Positions 1-9,896 of a stretch of 14,270 bases of DNA are shown here, in pieces. Position numbers and translations under genes: made by a program. The notes under the pieces were generated by a model. The model did no database searches, was not told where the DNA came from, and was given only the letters and a program-made list of their open reading frames with translations. Position 1 is the first letter of the stretch. Every line of letters begins with the position of its first letter. Source of the DNA: Mucor racemosus (Eukaryota > Mucoromycota > Mucoromycetes > Mucorales > Mucoraceae); the NCBI GenBank assembly GCA_027405735.1, contig JAPEHQ010000049.1:1-14270 (forward strand), given 5' to 3'.

Positions 1-137
1 TTTTTTTAAATCAATTTTGGAACCCGTTAAAAGCTTGCTTAAGCTGTGGTGAGAACTATTATTTTGATTATCTCGACAGAAAATCAATATTCTTTGCTGA
101 GACAAAAAATGCAGAGTAGTTTTGAGTTGGATCTATT

Positions 138-240
138 CACTACGGCCGAACTATGCTCCATGGGCATAAGATCTGCACAAATGGGCAGAATAAAAAATTT
201 TGTGCAGATCAGGCAGCCCAGATGAGCAGAGCAATGAGAT
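138..240 (+). repeat. Left CACTA-like terminus and subterminal motif cluster
   Basis: This begins with the 20-bp terminus (138-157). It is followed by ATGGGCA at 159-165 and 181-187 and by a perfect 12-bp inverted pair, GATCTGCACAAA at 170-181 with its complement at 199-210. Further GGGC/GCAG-type motifs run to about 230. The same GTGCAGA and TGCCCAT words recur at 9190-9510 next to the opposite terminus. In this transposon class such arrays usually serve as transposase binding sites; that role is inferred here. Confidence 0.5.
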
Positions 241-839
241 CAATAATTGTTAGTCAATTTACTAAGTATAGCAATCATAATATAATTAATAACGAAGATA
301 ACTAAATGGTTTAAAGCAGATGTAAGTTACTCTGATTCAACGGAATTGTTTTATTGACGAGATGTATCAATTTGAAATTTGGGGTTTGAAAGAGTTCTGC
401 CCATGTTTTTTTCGGGGACCAAATGGGGACAACGACAACAACCTGTTTGATAACACTAAAAGTATTTATGCCTTGTAAATTTCTGTTTGTAACATGCAAA
501 ATCGACTGATTTAGGATTTTTTTTCTGTTTTCTTTCCCACTCTTTCCTCAGCTCTTTTATTTACTGTATGTTTAAAACTCCAACAGAAAGACCAATATTT
601 TTTATAAACTGAAATCAAGTAGCAGGTACAGGTACATGTTTTTTCTATTGTTTATTTGGAAATAAATTATTAACTACTGTTAATGTTAGGGCGCGTTGTT
701 ATAATATTATTTTTCTCGAATAATAAAAAACGCATCCAAGACTTAGTCATTTTGTTCCACGCCATCATCTACGTTATAATCAATGCTTTTTTGGTCTAAA
801 GTCAATATCTACCTGCAGAAAAATTAGTGATTATAAAAG
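241..839. other. AT-rich non-coding stretch
   Basis: I see no gene here. A 62-codon open frame on the minus strand (311-499) has a run of five valines and no recognisable domain, so I do not call it. The sequence is AT-rich with many short A and T runs and ends at the TA target site of the MITE. Confidence 0.5.
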
Positions 840-864
840 TACAGTCGTGATTCGATTTAGTGGA
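840..864 (+). repeat. Left TIR of MITE with TA
   Basis: Twenty-five bases including the TA target site are the exact reverse complement of 1317-1341. Confidence 0.9.
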
Positions 865-1339
865 ATTGTTGGGAGGGAGAAAAGTGTCCACTAAATCGAA
901 TTTTCCACTAAATCGAATAAATCATTTTCCGTAATATTGGATCAAAAAATGAGAATAAAAAGGCGTTACTAGTTTATAGTATTAAATAATATTTTTAATA
1001 ATAAAGGCTTTTCATATGCAAGCAACTGAATTGAACAGTGGATAACAAGAAATTTAATAAAAAACTGAGGTAAATTAGGCACGTGATTTGGTTACTCTCC
1101 ATATTTCTTCTAATTTCATGGCTACCAGATCAAGCTATTGCCGGCTAAATACAGTTTTATCCAATAATATTTATATATTACTAATATAGTGGACTGGTAG
1201 AAACGAAATTGTCCACTATCCACTGAATCGATTCAGTGGATTTAGGCAGTAAAATTATTAAAAAAAAACGGGAGATTTCAAACTGTCCATTAAATCGAAA
1301 ATCCGTTATTTATGAGTCCACTAAATCGAATCACGACTG
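842..1339. mobile_element. Tc1/pogo-type MITE, 498 bp, with TA target duplication
   Basis: Perfect inverted terminal repeats of 23 bp (842-864 and 1317-1339) begin CAGTCGTGATTCGATTT and are flanked on both sides by TA (840-841 and 1340-1341). TA duplication and CAGT tips are typical of Tc1/mariner/pogo elements. There is no coding capacity, so the element is non-autonomous. A terminus-derived motif close to TCCACTAAATCGAA recurs inside at 887-900, 904-917, 1219-1232 (variant), its complement at 1227-1240, and 1286-1299 (variant), as well as in both ends. The copies at 1219-1240 form a perfect 22-bp palindrome. ATAGTGGAC (1186-1194) pairs with 1211-1219. Perfect termini suggest a fairly recent insertion. 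Confidence 0.85.
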
Positions 1340-1341
1340 TA
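1317..1341 (-). repeat. Right TIR of MITE with TA
   Basis: This is the exact reverse complement of 840-864, including the TA target site. The tip reads CGACTG followed by TA. Confidence 0.9.
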
Positions 1342-2387
1342 TGTATAACATTGACTTGATTTGAATGAATAAATGAATAAACTCATGTTAATCTATTTAG
1401 TTTCTAAAAAACATTTGTTTCCATTTAGTGGTCAACAGCCAAGAAGAGGAAAACAAGATGGTGCCTTGTATACCACTATCAAATATCAAAGGTAGTACGC
1501 TATAATCATTACTTGTTAATTGATTTTACTAACAAACCAATTTTATAGGCCAAAAGTAGAGGCGTATTCAGTTCGAAACGCTTGAAACAATTCAATTATG
1601 CTAATTTACATGGTTTATCATCTTATCATCTTTTGCTCATTCACTAATTGCTATATTTGATTTTAATATCATTTCGTTTATACTGCTAGATCGACTCGTT
1701 CATCCATTAGAGTTAATTCACCATTCTTGATTAGCGTATCTATAATAACGGTCCATTATTAGCTCTTGATTAAAAGGATTGTCTAATCTCAAATTTATCT
1801 GATTCAAATGTTGATGCTAAACTACAGTAGCATGAAATTAGTTGTGTTGGCTTGCAATAAAGACGTTTTGTCAAATACAATGTTAAAGTTCAATTTATTT
1901 CAGTTAAATTGAACCGATAGAGATACGGTTCATGCAGAGATCTATGAATGTGTGAGAAAGCTCAGATCTATGAACACAGAAAAATGATCCAGATTGTGAT
2001 GCTTCGTCGACCTGTACGAAATTTTTTTGTGGTGATACCCGGTGGCTCAAGTGTAATTTAGACATTTAATTGTCAAATGTATCGAATCAAGATGAAGTTG
2101 GTTGATTGATATAACGATAATAATACAATGTCACTTATTGAATGGGTGGTAAATGTATGTAAATGTATAAAGCAAAGTTTACTTTTGAATGAAAGTATTA
2201 CTAATTATACTGATTAACATAAATAGGTTCCAAAAGCACAGTTGAGTGCAATCATTGCTACTACTAAATTGCATAATTTGATATGCAGAAAACTCTTGAA
2301 GCATTTATTCTTTTTTTTTTGGCAATGCTACAAATCATCGTTCAATATGACTGAATATTAATGAATTAGAAAAATGCAACTGTTAAA
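1342..2387. other. AT-rich non-coding stretch with small hairpins
   Basis: No coding region is recognisable on either strand. Small foldbacks occur close together: TCAATTTA pairs with TAAATTGA near 1890-1912, and TGAACCG (1910-1916) pairs with CGGTTCA (1926-1932). The word AGATCTATGAA is directly repeated at 1938-1948 and 1964-1974. These are short enough to arise by chance in AT-rich DNA. Confidence 0.4.
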
Positions 2388-3623
2388 AACTGACACCCAA
2401 TGTACATCGAGGTCAAGGTCGATAAAGGTGCATTCAATGTATAGTGAAAATCGCAACACTTTGATGGATAGAAATAATTACAGGACCAAGATATTGTGTT
2501 TGCCTCAGCATTTTTAAAAGGGTTTAAAAGCATCCTTCATCAAACTTACTTAGGTGTTAAATACTTACCATATGCTATTACTACTAGTACCATCTTGTTT
2601 TTATTTAATTGCTGTATTATAAAAAATCAAGCTTTTCATAGCTTATAACGATGACAATCCGGGATGTTTCTGATTTTAGGTTGACATTTATCATAAGGTG
2701 GACTGATGATACATTTGATACTACTGTAGATGGAACAAGTCAATTTAATTTATAGGATTTGAATGAAAATACCAAAAAACCGTTTGTGAGTACTTAAGTT
2801 GGTTCTGATAAAGCATTGAATAAATTGACTTGGGACAAAGAGGGTAAAAGGAAACAGCAGGAGGTTCCAGTGATGGCCGTGTTTATGTTTATGATATTGG
2901 AGGGGTAAGACTAAAACTTAATGTAAATTACTTCTAGCGCAATAATTATAAAATAAGACTATATTATCATCAAAAAATGAATTACCACACAATATCAATA
3001 TGTATAAAGATTTACAGTAATAAGCCTGAATCAAGTGAGTACAGCATCGTAAGTTCTTGAAAAAGTTCTCAAGTATTATAAAATCTCTTATTTTTAAGAC
3101 TTACAAGGCTTATAAGCGGAATATTAATTTAGAAAATTATTTTTGTCCAGATCATCAATTTTGACATTTTTAATTTTTTTTTCTGATTTTGCAAATCTAG
3201 AGTTAATTATGCTACCAATTATAAAAACAAAAAATATACACATATGCAACATTTAGAGCTCTATTTGCTCAATAAAAAATAACCAACATTTTTATTTCAA
3301 AATATTACATGAAAATTCTTTAACCAAAATCCCGTTTTGGGGGCAAAAGTACAAAGTTTCAATACTTAACATTTAATATTAAGCTTTTATAAAATGTGTA
3401 TTAGTCATAGCTACACTTTTCTCTCATAATGTAGTATATTTAAACGTTGATTTTGGCATCAAAATTTGATTTTTCTGTTTTTTGATCAAAATCACGAGTG
3501 TTGGTAAGGATAAAATGATCCCCAAAAAATGTCCGCTACAAAGTCTGAATTTTCAGACCGTACATGATTAAACATAAGAAAAGTTTAAAAAAACGCACTT
3601 TTATTTAAAACTTAGACATATAC
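2388..3623 (+). repeat. Duplicated segment, copy A (carries broken dynein exon)
   Basis: This segment is collinear with 5126-6575. The left part, 2388-2910, contains an intron tail, an exon and a donor site, and is clearly diverged from its partner by substitutions and small indels. The right part, 2911-3623, is 713 bp, the same length as its partner 5863-6575, and by eye is almost identical. Copy A lacks about 225 bp that copy B has at the junction of the two parts (5638-5862). It ends 16 bp before the direct repeat at 3640. Confidence 0.85.
2680..2904 (+). pseudogene. Dynein intermediate chain exon fragment, copy A, inactivated
   Basis: This is homologous to the open copy at 5409-5631. It keeps an acceptor-like TGATTTTAG immediately upstream and a GTAAGA donor-like site at 2905. 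The dynein intermediate chain frame is interrupted. The Trp codon of the LWD motif is TAG here (TTATAGGAT), a TAA follows soon after within the codons matching NTSVDF of copy B, and an indel around GGTAAAAGGAAACAG shifts the frame before the YVYDIG-like end. Motifs still readable across the breaks include VDGTSQFNL and ALNKLTWDKEGK. Only this one exon is present, so the piece could not encode a WD-repeat propeller even without the stops. It is a duplicated, decaying gene fragment. Confidence 0.8.
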
Positions 3624-3639
3624 CATTGTCTAAGAGTTG

Positions 3640-4194
3640 GCCGTTCGACCTTGCTACTATGCTCAATTACGGCGTCGCTCTACGGGCTCGCTTTTGCAAT
3701 TTTTTAATGAATGTATGATATGGCAGGCTGTTTTTCTGGTAGAAAAATGTATGTCTCTATGATAACATATATTGCCCATTTTGTTTAGTCTATGATGATC
3801 CATGCGCTGTAATGCTGCTTTTATATTGGCTGAAATAAGCAATTTAGGAAGGTTTTTTTGATTGCGCTAAATAATGTAAAGCCTTGAAAATCCTCTTCTA
3901 TGTGTTTTTCTCTTTTTGGTTTCATATTTCAAGGATATATTTACCATTTGATAAGGCATATCCGACTATCAAGCTGGTATTCTTTTCTTTTATCTGAATA
4001 CACATGTTAACACAAAGGGTTAATAATTTTAGTATAGGTAGGTGGCAGTCTATATTAGAGACTGATATTTTCATTTAACCGCATCATTCTAAAATTATAT
4101 ATCATTATTTACTACTGTATTGTTGGACGTACTTCTTGATTACCAGATCAAATCAAAGACAATGATATTTATATCTACTCAATGAGAAGCTAGA
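3640..4194 (+). repeat. Dispersed direct repeat, copy 1
   Basis: This is about 555 bp, in the same orientation as 8352-8911 and very similar along its whole length. Differences are scattered substitutions and a small insertion in copy 2 near 8541. Its left end is GC-richer (CCGTTCGAC, TACGGCGTCG) than the rest. I find no clear inverted termini, target duplications or coding frame, so the family is unassigned. Confidence 0.85.
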
Positions 4195-4426
4195 ACAGGC
4201 AACAAACTCACAAAATGTTTCAGAAAAGTGATAAAATTTCAAACGGTATAATAGAAACGGAAAAAAAGAATAATCTAATGTCTTTGATTTATCGAAAAGT
4301 AAATTGTATGAAATTAATCAAATGAAAAAGTACCGGTTTATTATGAGCTTATAGAGAGGGTTTATATACTAATTGGATGAGTGTATTAAATGTGAGTGAT
4401 AATATAATTAGAATGAGCATTTGTGT

Positions 4427-4960
4427 CGTATATTTTCAGGTTTGATAAATAATAATACTTAAAAGAATACAATGAAAATAGAATGAGTAATGAATAATGA
4501 ATCAGTTCTTCAATTGTATAATAAAAACAAGATATTGTTTATTTAGATATAAAATTATGGCCTTTTATATCGATTTGACATTGAGATCCTGAGATGTAAT
4601 TTAAGGAACTATTAAACCATTAGAACTGTTTGATAGTAATCTATGGATTGAAATGGATCAATCATAATTTAACCATTCTTGCAGAGCTCGTGAGTTGCCT
4701 TGTTTCAATGCTGCGCTAAATGTGCTTGGATATTGATTTGATAGTTGTTACTTGATTGATTAGCCTCTGAGATGAAATAATATGGTGTCATAATTGAGGT
4801 CCAAGTTTTCTTAGTAATTGATGGATTAAACTTAGTACACTAGGAGTTTCTTATATCCAGTATCAAAACTTTGCACTTCAATACATGTCGTAGTCAATAG
4901 ATTGTAGGATGTATTGATACTTTAGAAGATAATAACGTATGATTCTAGGTGGCATACAAC
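4427..4960 (+). repeat. Inverted repeat arm 1 of a dispersed family
   Basis: The reverse complement of 9897-10439 aligns along the full length, from TCGTATATTTTCAGG at the left to GGTGGCATACAAC at the right, with scattered substitutions and small indels. No coding frame runs through it and I see no terminal inverted repeats within the arm itself, so the family is unassigned. It lies between the two dynein exon segments. Confidence 0.85.
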
Positions 4961-5408
4961 AAGTTGGATATTGTGTGGATATATTGGAATTATGCTTCTA
5001 TGATTTAATAGTAGCATGATGATAGACGCATGAAATATGACCTTGCTTGATTTGCATGTTGAACATCATAGTTTGACAGATGTTCTAAATTGGTAATTAG
5101 GTAATTCCTAATTCTGCTAGATCACCTGACACTCAACAATGTAAATCGAGGCCAAGATAGGTAAAAGGAGCATTTATTATGTACTGGAAATCGCAACATT
5201 CCAATGGATAGAAATTGCAGGATCAAGGTGCTGTGTTTGCCTCAGAATTTTTAAAAGGGTTTAAAAGCATACTTCATCAAACTTATTTACCATATGTTAT
5301 TACCTCTATTAGTATCGTCTTGTTTTTTATTTAATTGCGTTATTATTAAAAATCAAGCTTTTATAATAGCTTATAACAATGATAATAATGAGATATTTCT
5401 GATTTTAG

Positions 5409-5631
5409 ATTGACATTTATCATAAGGCGGGCTGATGATACGTTTGATACTATTGTAGACGGAACCAGTCAATTTAATTTATGGGATTCGAATGCAAACA
5501 CTGAGGAACCATTTGTAAATACTTCAGTTGATTTTGGTAACGCATTGAATAAATTGGCTTGGGACAAAGAGGGTAAAAAAACGGCAATAGGTTCCAGTGG
5601 TGGCCACGTTTATGTTTATGATATTGGAGAG
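5409..5631 (+). pseudogene. Dynein intermediate chain WD-repeat exon, orphan copy B
   Basis: The open frame here reads VDGTSQFNLWD, ALNKLAWDKEGKKTAIGSS and HVYVYDIGE. This matches what I know of the C-terminal WD repeats of cytoplasmic dynein intermediate chains, which bind light and heavy chains in the motor's tail complex. It is bounded by an acceptor-like TTCTGATTTTAG ending at 5408 and a GTAAGT donor at 5632, so it looks like one internal exon. No other exon of this roughly 600-residue protein is visible on either side, so it is an orphan fragment although this copy has no stop. Relative to the family, the WSPxHPA segment that normally precedes the VDG motif seems to be missing: ADDTFD runs straight into TIVDGT. 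Copy A at 2680 shares this, so it predates the duplication. Confidence 0.75.
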
Positions 5632-5637
5632 GTAAGT

Positions 5638-5862
5638 CTAATGAAATGTCAAAAGAGTCTATATAAATAATCTTGCCAGAATATTACACTTTTATTAACA
5701 ATGCATCCTTTGGATGTATTTATATACATTAATTATAACTATTACTAGGGTTTTACTATCTAAGAATATGATGTAAGTCAATGATCTGCATTGATTTACT
5801 GTAACACTAATTATAAACTGTGGCCTTGGATGTGAGACCTAGGATGAGTATTGACATAACAG
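5638..5862. other. Segment unique to copy B at the block junction
   Basis: About 225 bp lie between the donor of the dynein exon and the highly conserved right block, with no counterpart in copy A. I see no following dynein exon in it and no target duplication. It is either a deletion in copy A or separate insertion positions of the right block. Confidence 0.6.
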
Positions 5863-6575
5863 CTAAAACTTAATTTAAATTACCTCTAGCGCAATAATTA
5901 TAAAATAAGACTATATCATCATCAAATAAATTACCACACAATAGCAACATGTATAAAGATTTACAGTAATAAGCCTGAATCAAGTGAGTACAGCATCATA
6001 AGCTCTTGAAAAAGTTCTCAAGTATTATAAAATCTCTTATTTTTAAGACTTACAAGGCTTATAAGCGGAATATTAATTTAGAAAATTATTTTTGTCCAGA
6101 TCATCAATTTTGACATTTTTTAATTTTTTTTTTCTGATTTTGCAAATCTAGAGTTAATTATGCTACCAATTATAAAAACAAAAAATATACACATATGCAA
6201 CATTTAGAGCTCTATTTGCTCAATAAAAAATAACCAACATTTTTATTTCAAAATATTACATGAAAATCCTTTAACCAAAATCCCGTTTTTGGGGCAAAAG
6301 TACAAAGTTTCAATACTTAACATTTAATATTAAGCTTTTATAAAATGTGTATTAGTCATAGCTACAATTTTCTCTCACAATGTAGTATATTTAAACGTTG
6401 ATTTTGGCATCAAAATTTGATTTTTCTGTTTTTTGATCAAAATCACGAGTGTTGGTAAGGATAAAATGATCCCCAAAAAATGTCCGCTACAAAGTCTGAA
6501 TTTTCAAACCATACATGGTTAAATATAAGAAAAGTTTAAAAAAATGCCTTTTGTTTAAAATTTAGATATATATTG

Positions 6576-8351
6576 TGGATTACATTCATTAAGATCTCCA
6601 TTTCATCTGGTGTCTAACTTGAATTACCACTGGGATAAATCGGGATGTTTAGGACATAGACTAGACTGGATACATGTATTACTAGTAGAAGAAGTGCTCA
6701 AAGGGTTATTTAGACATGATTCTTAGCATAGAATAATGAGTATGAGGTGATAATGATGTATGCCAATTTTATTTCATTTAGTTATGTTACATGTAGTCTA
6801 TGATGAAATGGTGTAGCCTGATATCCTGAAGTGAGCCAATCATGAACAACTCAGTTCCTGGGAATGGGATCCAGCTATTCCATTTGTTGTATAAACAATT
6901 AAACATTCACTGTCTAAAGTTAATCAAGCATTAACATCCTATATACTTAACTTGGTCGTATCCTACTAAACCTGCTCTGGCCAATCTAGTATATCATCAT
7001 GTTGTAATCAACTAGTTCCTCAAGACTATGATATCATTTTTCATACACGCTGTATTCTAGACTCTATATCCACGCTTCCAAAACATATAAATACCCTGAA
7101 TCCTGATGTCGTTCGAGATGGATTCATTATCTTTTTTACCTACTACAATATACTCAATGAATATATCTAGTTTTAACTTTATTTTCTAGTTATTCATTGT
7201 GTATATTTAAACACGGGAATCCCTTTGATTTGACATATCTGATTGATACAGCAAGTAATCTTATAACCGAGATGTGAATCCTAGCAAATTATAATTATTG
7301 ACCTGAATCATAAATACACCATTATTCAATATGGCCATATGGCCTGATTTCATCCATGATAAAATCAGGACCTAAAGATATCGAGTAGATTATGGAAATG
7401 GCATGTTCCTATTTGTTCTCATTGATTTATAATATAGATTAGAAATTGTGCATAAATAGAAGGACATCTTCCTTTCAAAGAAGAGTCAATTAAGTTCTAA
7501 GTTCTACTTGATAATAAAACTCTAACGTTATCTAGTCGAATTTCTATTGTTTTTTATACTTTTTTTCGTAAATATCTATACTTATTCCACATATATCATT
7601 GAAATGCCCAGGATTTAGAATAAATGATGGAGCAAGAAAAAATGTATAATTTGATAAAGGAACTTGTTAAAGTAAATCACACACAAAAACTGAAGATTAT
7701 CTTTATTTAATATCAATAGTTTGTCCTATTTATATACAAATTCTATATTACATTTATCCGTTAGATCAGCTTTGGATCGATTATATCTTTCTGGAATTCC
7801 ATATCAGATCAATCTATTTACATTAGTAACACAGCACATTTAAGTTGACCTCATTTCATACAGCTAAGTCCAACAGGTGGATATGTCTCACATATCCCGT
7901 TTTCTGGATCTTACTTTAGAACAATAAGAACAATCAAGAATGTTACCACAGATCAGTTAGCTGACTTCTTATCAATAATGTCATTTCTCACTTCTTAGAC
8001 TACTACTAGGAGAAATGTGGTTTGCTTCAGTGAAGCTTCCCAAACTATATATAAAGATGCTAAATATATAATAGATGAAAGAAAGCTTATTTATTAAAAG
8101 GATTCAAGGGATGTGAAATATATATCATCATAATTCGACCACGTCACTACTAATCTATCACCATAACTATATACTACTAACCAATCTATTGCCATAGCAA
8201 TAGCAGGTGAACAACATCTACTACTCACACTACATTTCATAAACATCCAACTAGATATATTCCATCATGACAATAAGGATTACAAATCAAAAAGTTCATT
8301 ATCTTACAAATAACCGGTGGATGCAACAATCATAGAATAAGAGATGATTTA
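6576..8351. other. AT-rich non-coding stretch
   Basis: There is no gene that I can support. A short open stretch near 7870-8000 (plus strand) contains TGGYVSHI and TTDQLADFLS. These faintly recall the RNase H end of Ty1/copia polyproteins, but the frame stops and the order of motifs is not convincing. A 28-codon ATG frame at 7624-7710 is lysine-rich and featureless. Confidence 0.4.
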
Positions 8352-8911
8352 GCCGTTCAATCTTGCTATAATGCTCAATTACGGCGTCGTTCTACGGGCT
8401 CACTTTTGCAATTTTTTAATGAATGTATGATATGGCAGGCTGTTTTTCTGGTAGAAAAATGTATGTCTCTATGATAACATATATTGCCCATTTTGTTTAG
8501 CCTATGATGATCCATACGCTGTAATGCTGCTTTTATATTGCTTGGCTGAAATAAGCAATTTAGGAGGGTTTTTTTGATTGCGCTAAATAATGTAAAGCCT
8601 TGAAAATTCTCTTCTATGTGTTTTTTCTCTTTTTGGTTTCATATTTCAAGGATATATTTACCATTTGATAAGGCATATCCGACTATCAAGCTGGTATTCT
8701 TTTCTTTTATCTGAATACACATGTTAACACAAAGGGTTAATAATTTCAGTATAGGTAGGTGGCAGTCTATATTAGGGACTGATATTTTCATTTAACCGCA
8801 TCATTCTAAAATCATATATCATTATTTACTACTGTATTGTTGGACGTACTTCTTGATTACCAAATTAAATCAAAAACAATGATATTTATATATACTCAAT
8901 GAAAAGCTAGA
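8352..8911 (+). repeat. Dispersed direct repeat, copy 2
   Basis: This is the partner of 3640-4194 in the same orientation. The two share the GC-richer left end and the terminal ACTCAATG/AAGCTAG sequence. This copy has a small insertion giving TTGCTTGGCTG near 8540. The copies lie about 4.7 kb apart inside the CACTA-like bounds. Confidence 0.85.
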
Positions 8912-9149
8912 TATATAATCCTAGATTTGGCTTGCATATAAATTTAAGCAGCAAGTGTTATTTAAATTTATGCTCGAGCAAAAACAATTATTACTGTAAA
9001 AATTATAGATACAGTATAATAATATTTACAAATAATGATAATCGTAAATATATTGGCTCTTGCATGTATTGTTCTACATCAACAACGTATGAAATTGTAT
9101 TATCTATAATGTATATTAATAAAGCCAATGTAGTAATTATTTAAAAACC

Positions 9150-9530
9150 CATTCCAGCAGAAAATGCAATGGAATTTGAGAACGGCATAATGCTCATGCA
9201 CAAACCAATTTGTGCCCATATGATCAACCCATTATGCTCATGGTCAGATTTTATTACTATTCACAAATAAGAATAACAATATGCTTATGGGCAATTCTAC
9301 TATTATGTACACATGGGATTAATTTCATGCACACGGACAGAATCTATAATTCTGCACATACAGGCTTTTCGTTATGCTCGTGTGCAGTTTCTTTTGTTGT
9401 GCCCATTTGCATCTTGTTATCTTTTTAGCCATTATTCAATGGGCGCAACAACTCATCATCAGACTATTATAGTGTGCAGACCACCTGGGCACAGCAAAAT
9501 CATCTTGTACAGCACAGGTCGGCCGTAGTG
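9150..9530 (-). repeat. Right CACTA-like terminus and subterminal motif array
   Basis: The last 20 bases (9511-9530) are the inverted partner of 138-157. Behind them lie many copies of GTGCAG/CTGCAC and TGCCCAT/ATGGGC words in both orientations: near 9214, 9233, 9289, 9352, 9383, 9400, 9440, 9475 and 9487. There is also a small foldback, GCACAAA (9198-9204) with TTTGTGC (9209-9215). Two overlapping open frames of about 70 codons here are a by-product of the array, not genes. Confidence 0.5.
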
Positions 9531-9695
9531 CTTTTATATATAAATCCTTTAAATTTGTGATTTTATGGACTTTTTTCAAATCCGGTTGTATCATCTTATA
9601 CTTTTCAAGTTAAATCCGTTATTAGTAGGCTAATAATGTTGTAGGTTGTATTTATGCTTTACTTAAAATAAGCCATTGAATAATTAATAGTAATA

Positions 9696-9860
9696 CAGTC
9701 GATCCATGAAATTTTGATACCTGCATCTTATAACTGTTTGGAATATTTAAACAACCGCGTCCGGACTATCCGGTGATTTTTTCTAGAGATGTAAAGCTTG
9801 AAAATATCATTAGATGGCCGCTTCCGGAGATTGTTCGGCTTTTTTTTTTGGAAGAGTGAC
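9696..9860 (+). mobile_element. Possible orphan end of a pogo/Tigger-like element
   Basis: After a TA (9694-9695) the sequence CAGTCGATCCATGAAATT resembles the tips of Tc1/pogo elements and shares CAGTCG with the MITE at 842. Inside lie two related blocks, CCGCGTCCGGACTATCCGG near 9757 and CCGCTTCCGGAGATTGTTCGG near 9819, each followed by a T run. I find no matching opposite end before the next repeat begins at 9897, so this would be a truncated element. The assignment rests on short similarity only. Confidence 0.3.
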
Positions 9861-9896
9861 CATTGGCAAAAATAAGAATCATATACTATGTATGAT

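Larger units (their letters stand above)
5126..6575 (+). repeat. Duplicated segment, copy B (carries open dynein exon)
   Basis: This is collinear with 2388-3623. The left block 5126-5637 is moderately diverged and includes the intron tail, exon and donor site. Positions 5638-5862 are absent from copy A. The right block 5863-6575 is almost identical to 2911-3623 and has the same length. Beyond 6575 similarity stops. Confidence 0.85.
138..9530. mobile_element. Candidate CACTA-like element defined by facing termini, no transposase seen
   Basis: The sequence at 138-157 and the reverse complement of 9511-9530 match at 18 of 20 positions, beginning CACTACGGCCGA, which is 12 of 12 identical. CACTA (EnSpm/CMC) elements are known to start with CACTA or CACTG and to carry subterminal arrays of short motifs in both orientations, and both ends here have such arrays. 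The roughly 9.4 kb between them has no transposase that I can recognise. It holds a MITE, dynein exon copies and other repeats. The 3-bp flanks (ATT before 138, CTT after 9530) do not match, so a target duplication is not shown. The two ends may belong to two different, partly lost copies rather than to one element. Confidence 0.35.

Noticed and set aside
311..499. A 62-codon minus-strand open frame
   Set aside because: It has no recognisable domain or gene context, and frames of this length are expected by chance.
3640..3700. A tRNA or SINE B-box-like GTTCGACCT at the head of the direct repeat
   Set aside because: The ninth base does not fit the B-box, no A-box lies at the right distance, and no acceptor or anticodon arms can be drawn.
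7861..8000. A Ty1/copia RNase H-like remnant (TGGYVSHI, TTDQLADFLS)
   Set aside because: The motifs are short, their order and spacing do not match the family, and no LTR, integrase or reverse transcriptase remains are visible nearby.
8932..9144. A 70-codon open frame
   Set aside because: It is made of Asn, Tyr, Ile and Ser from AT-rich DNA, has no domain and abuts a repeat edge; it looks like chance.
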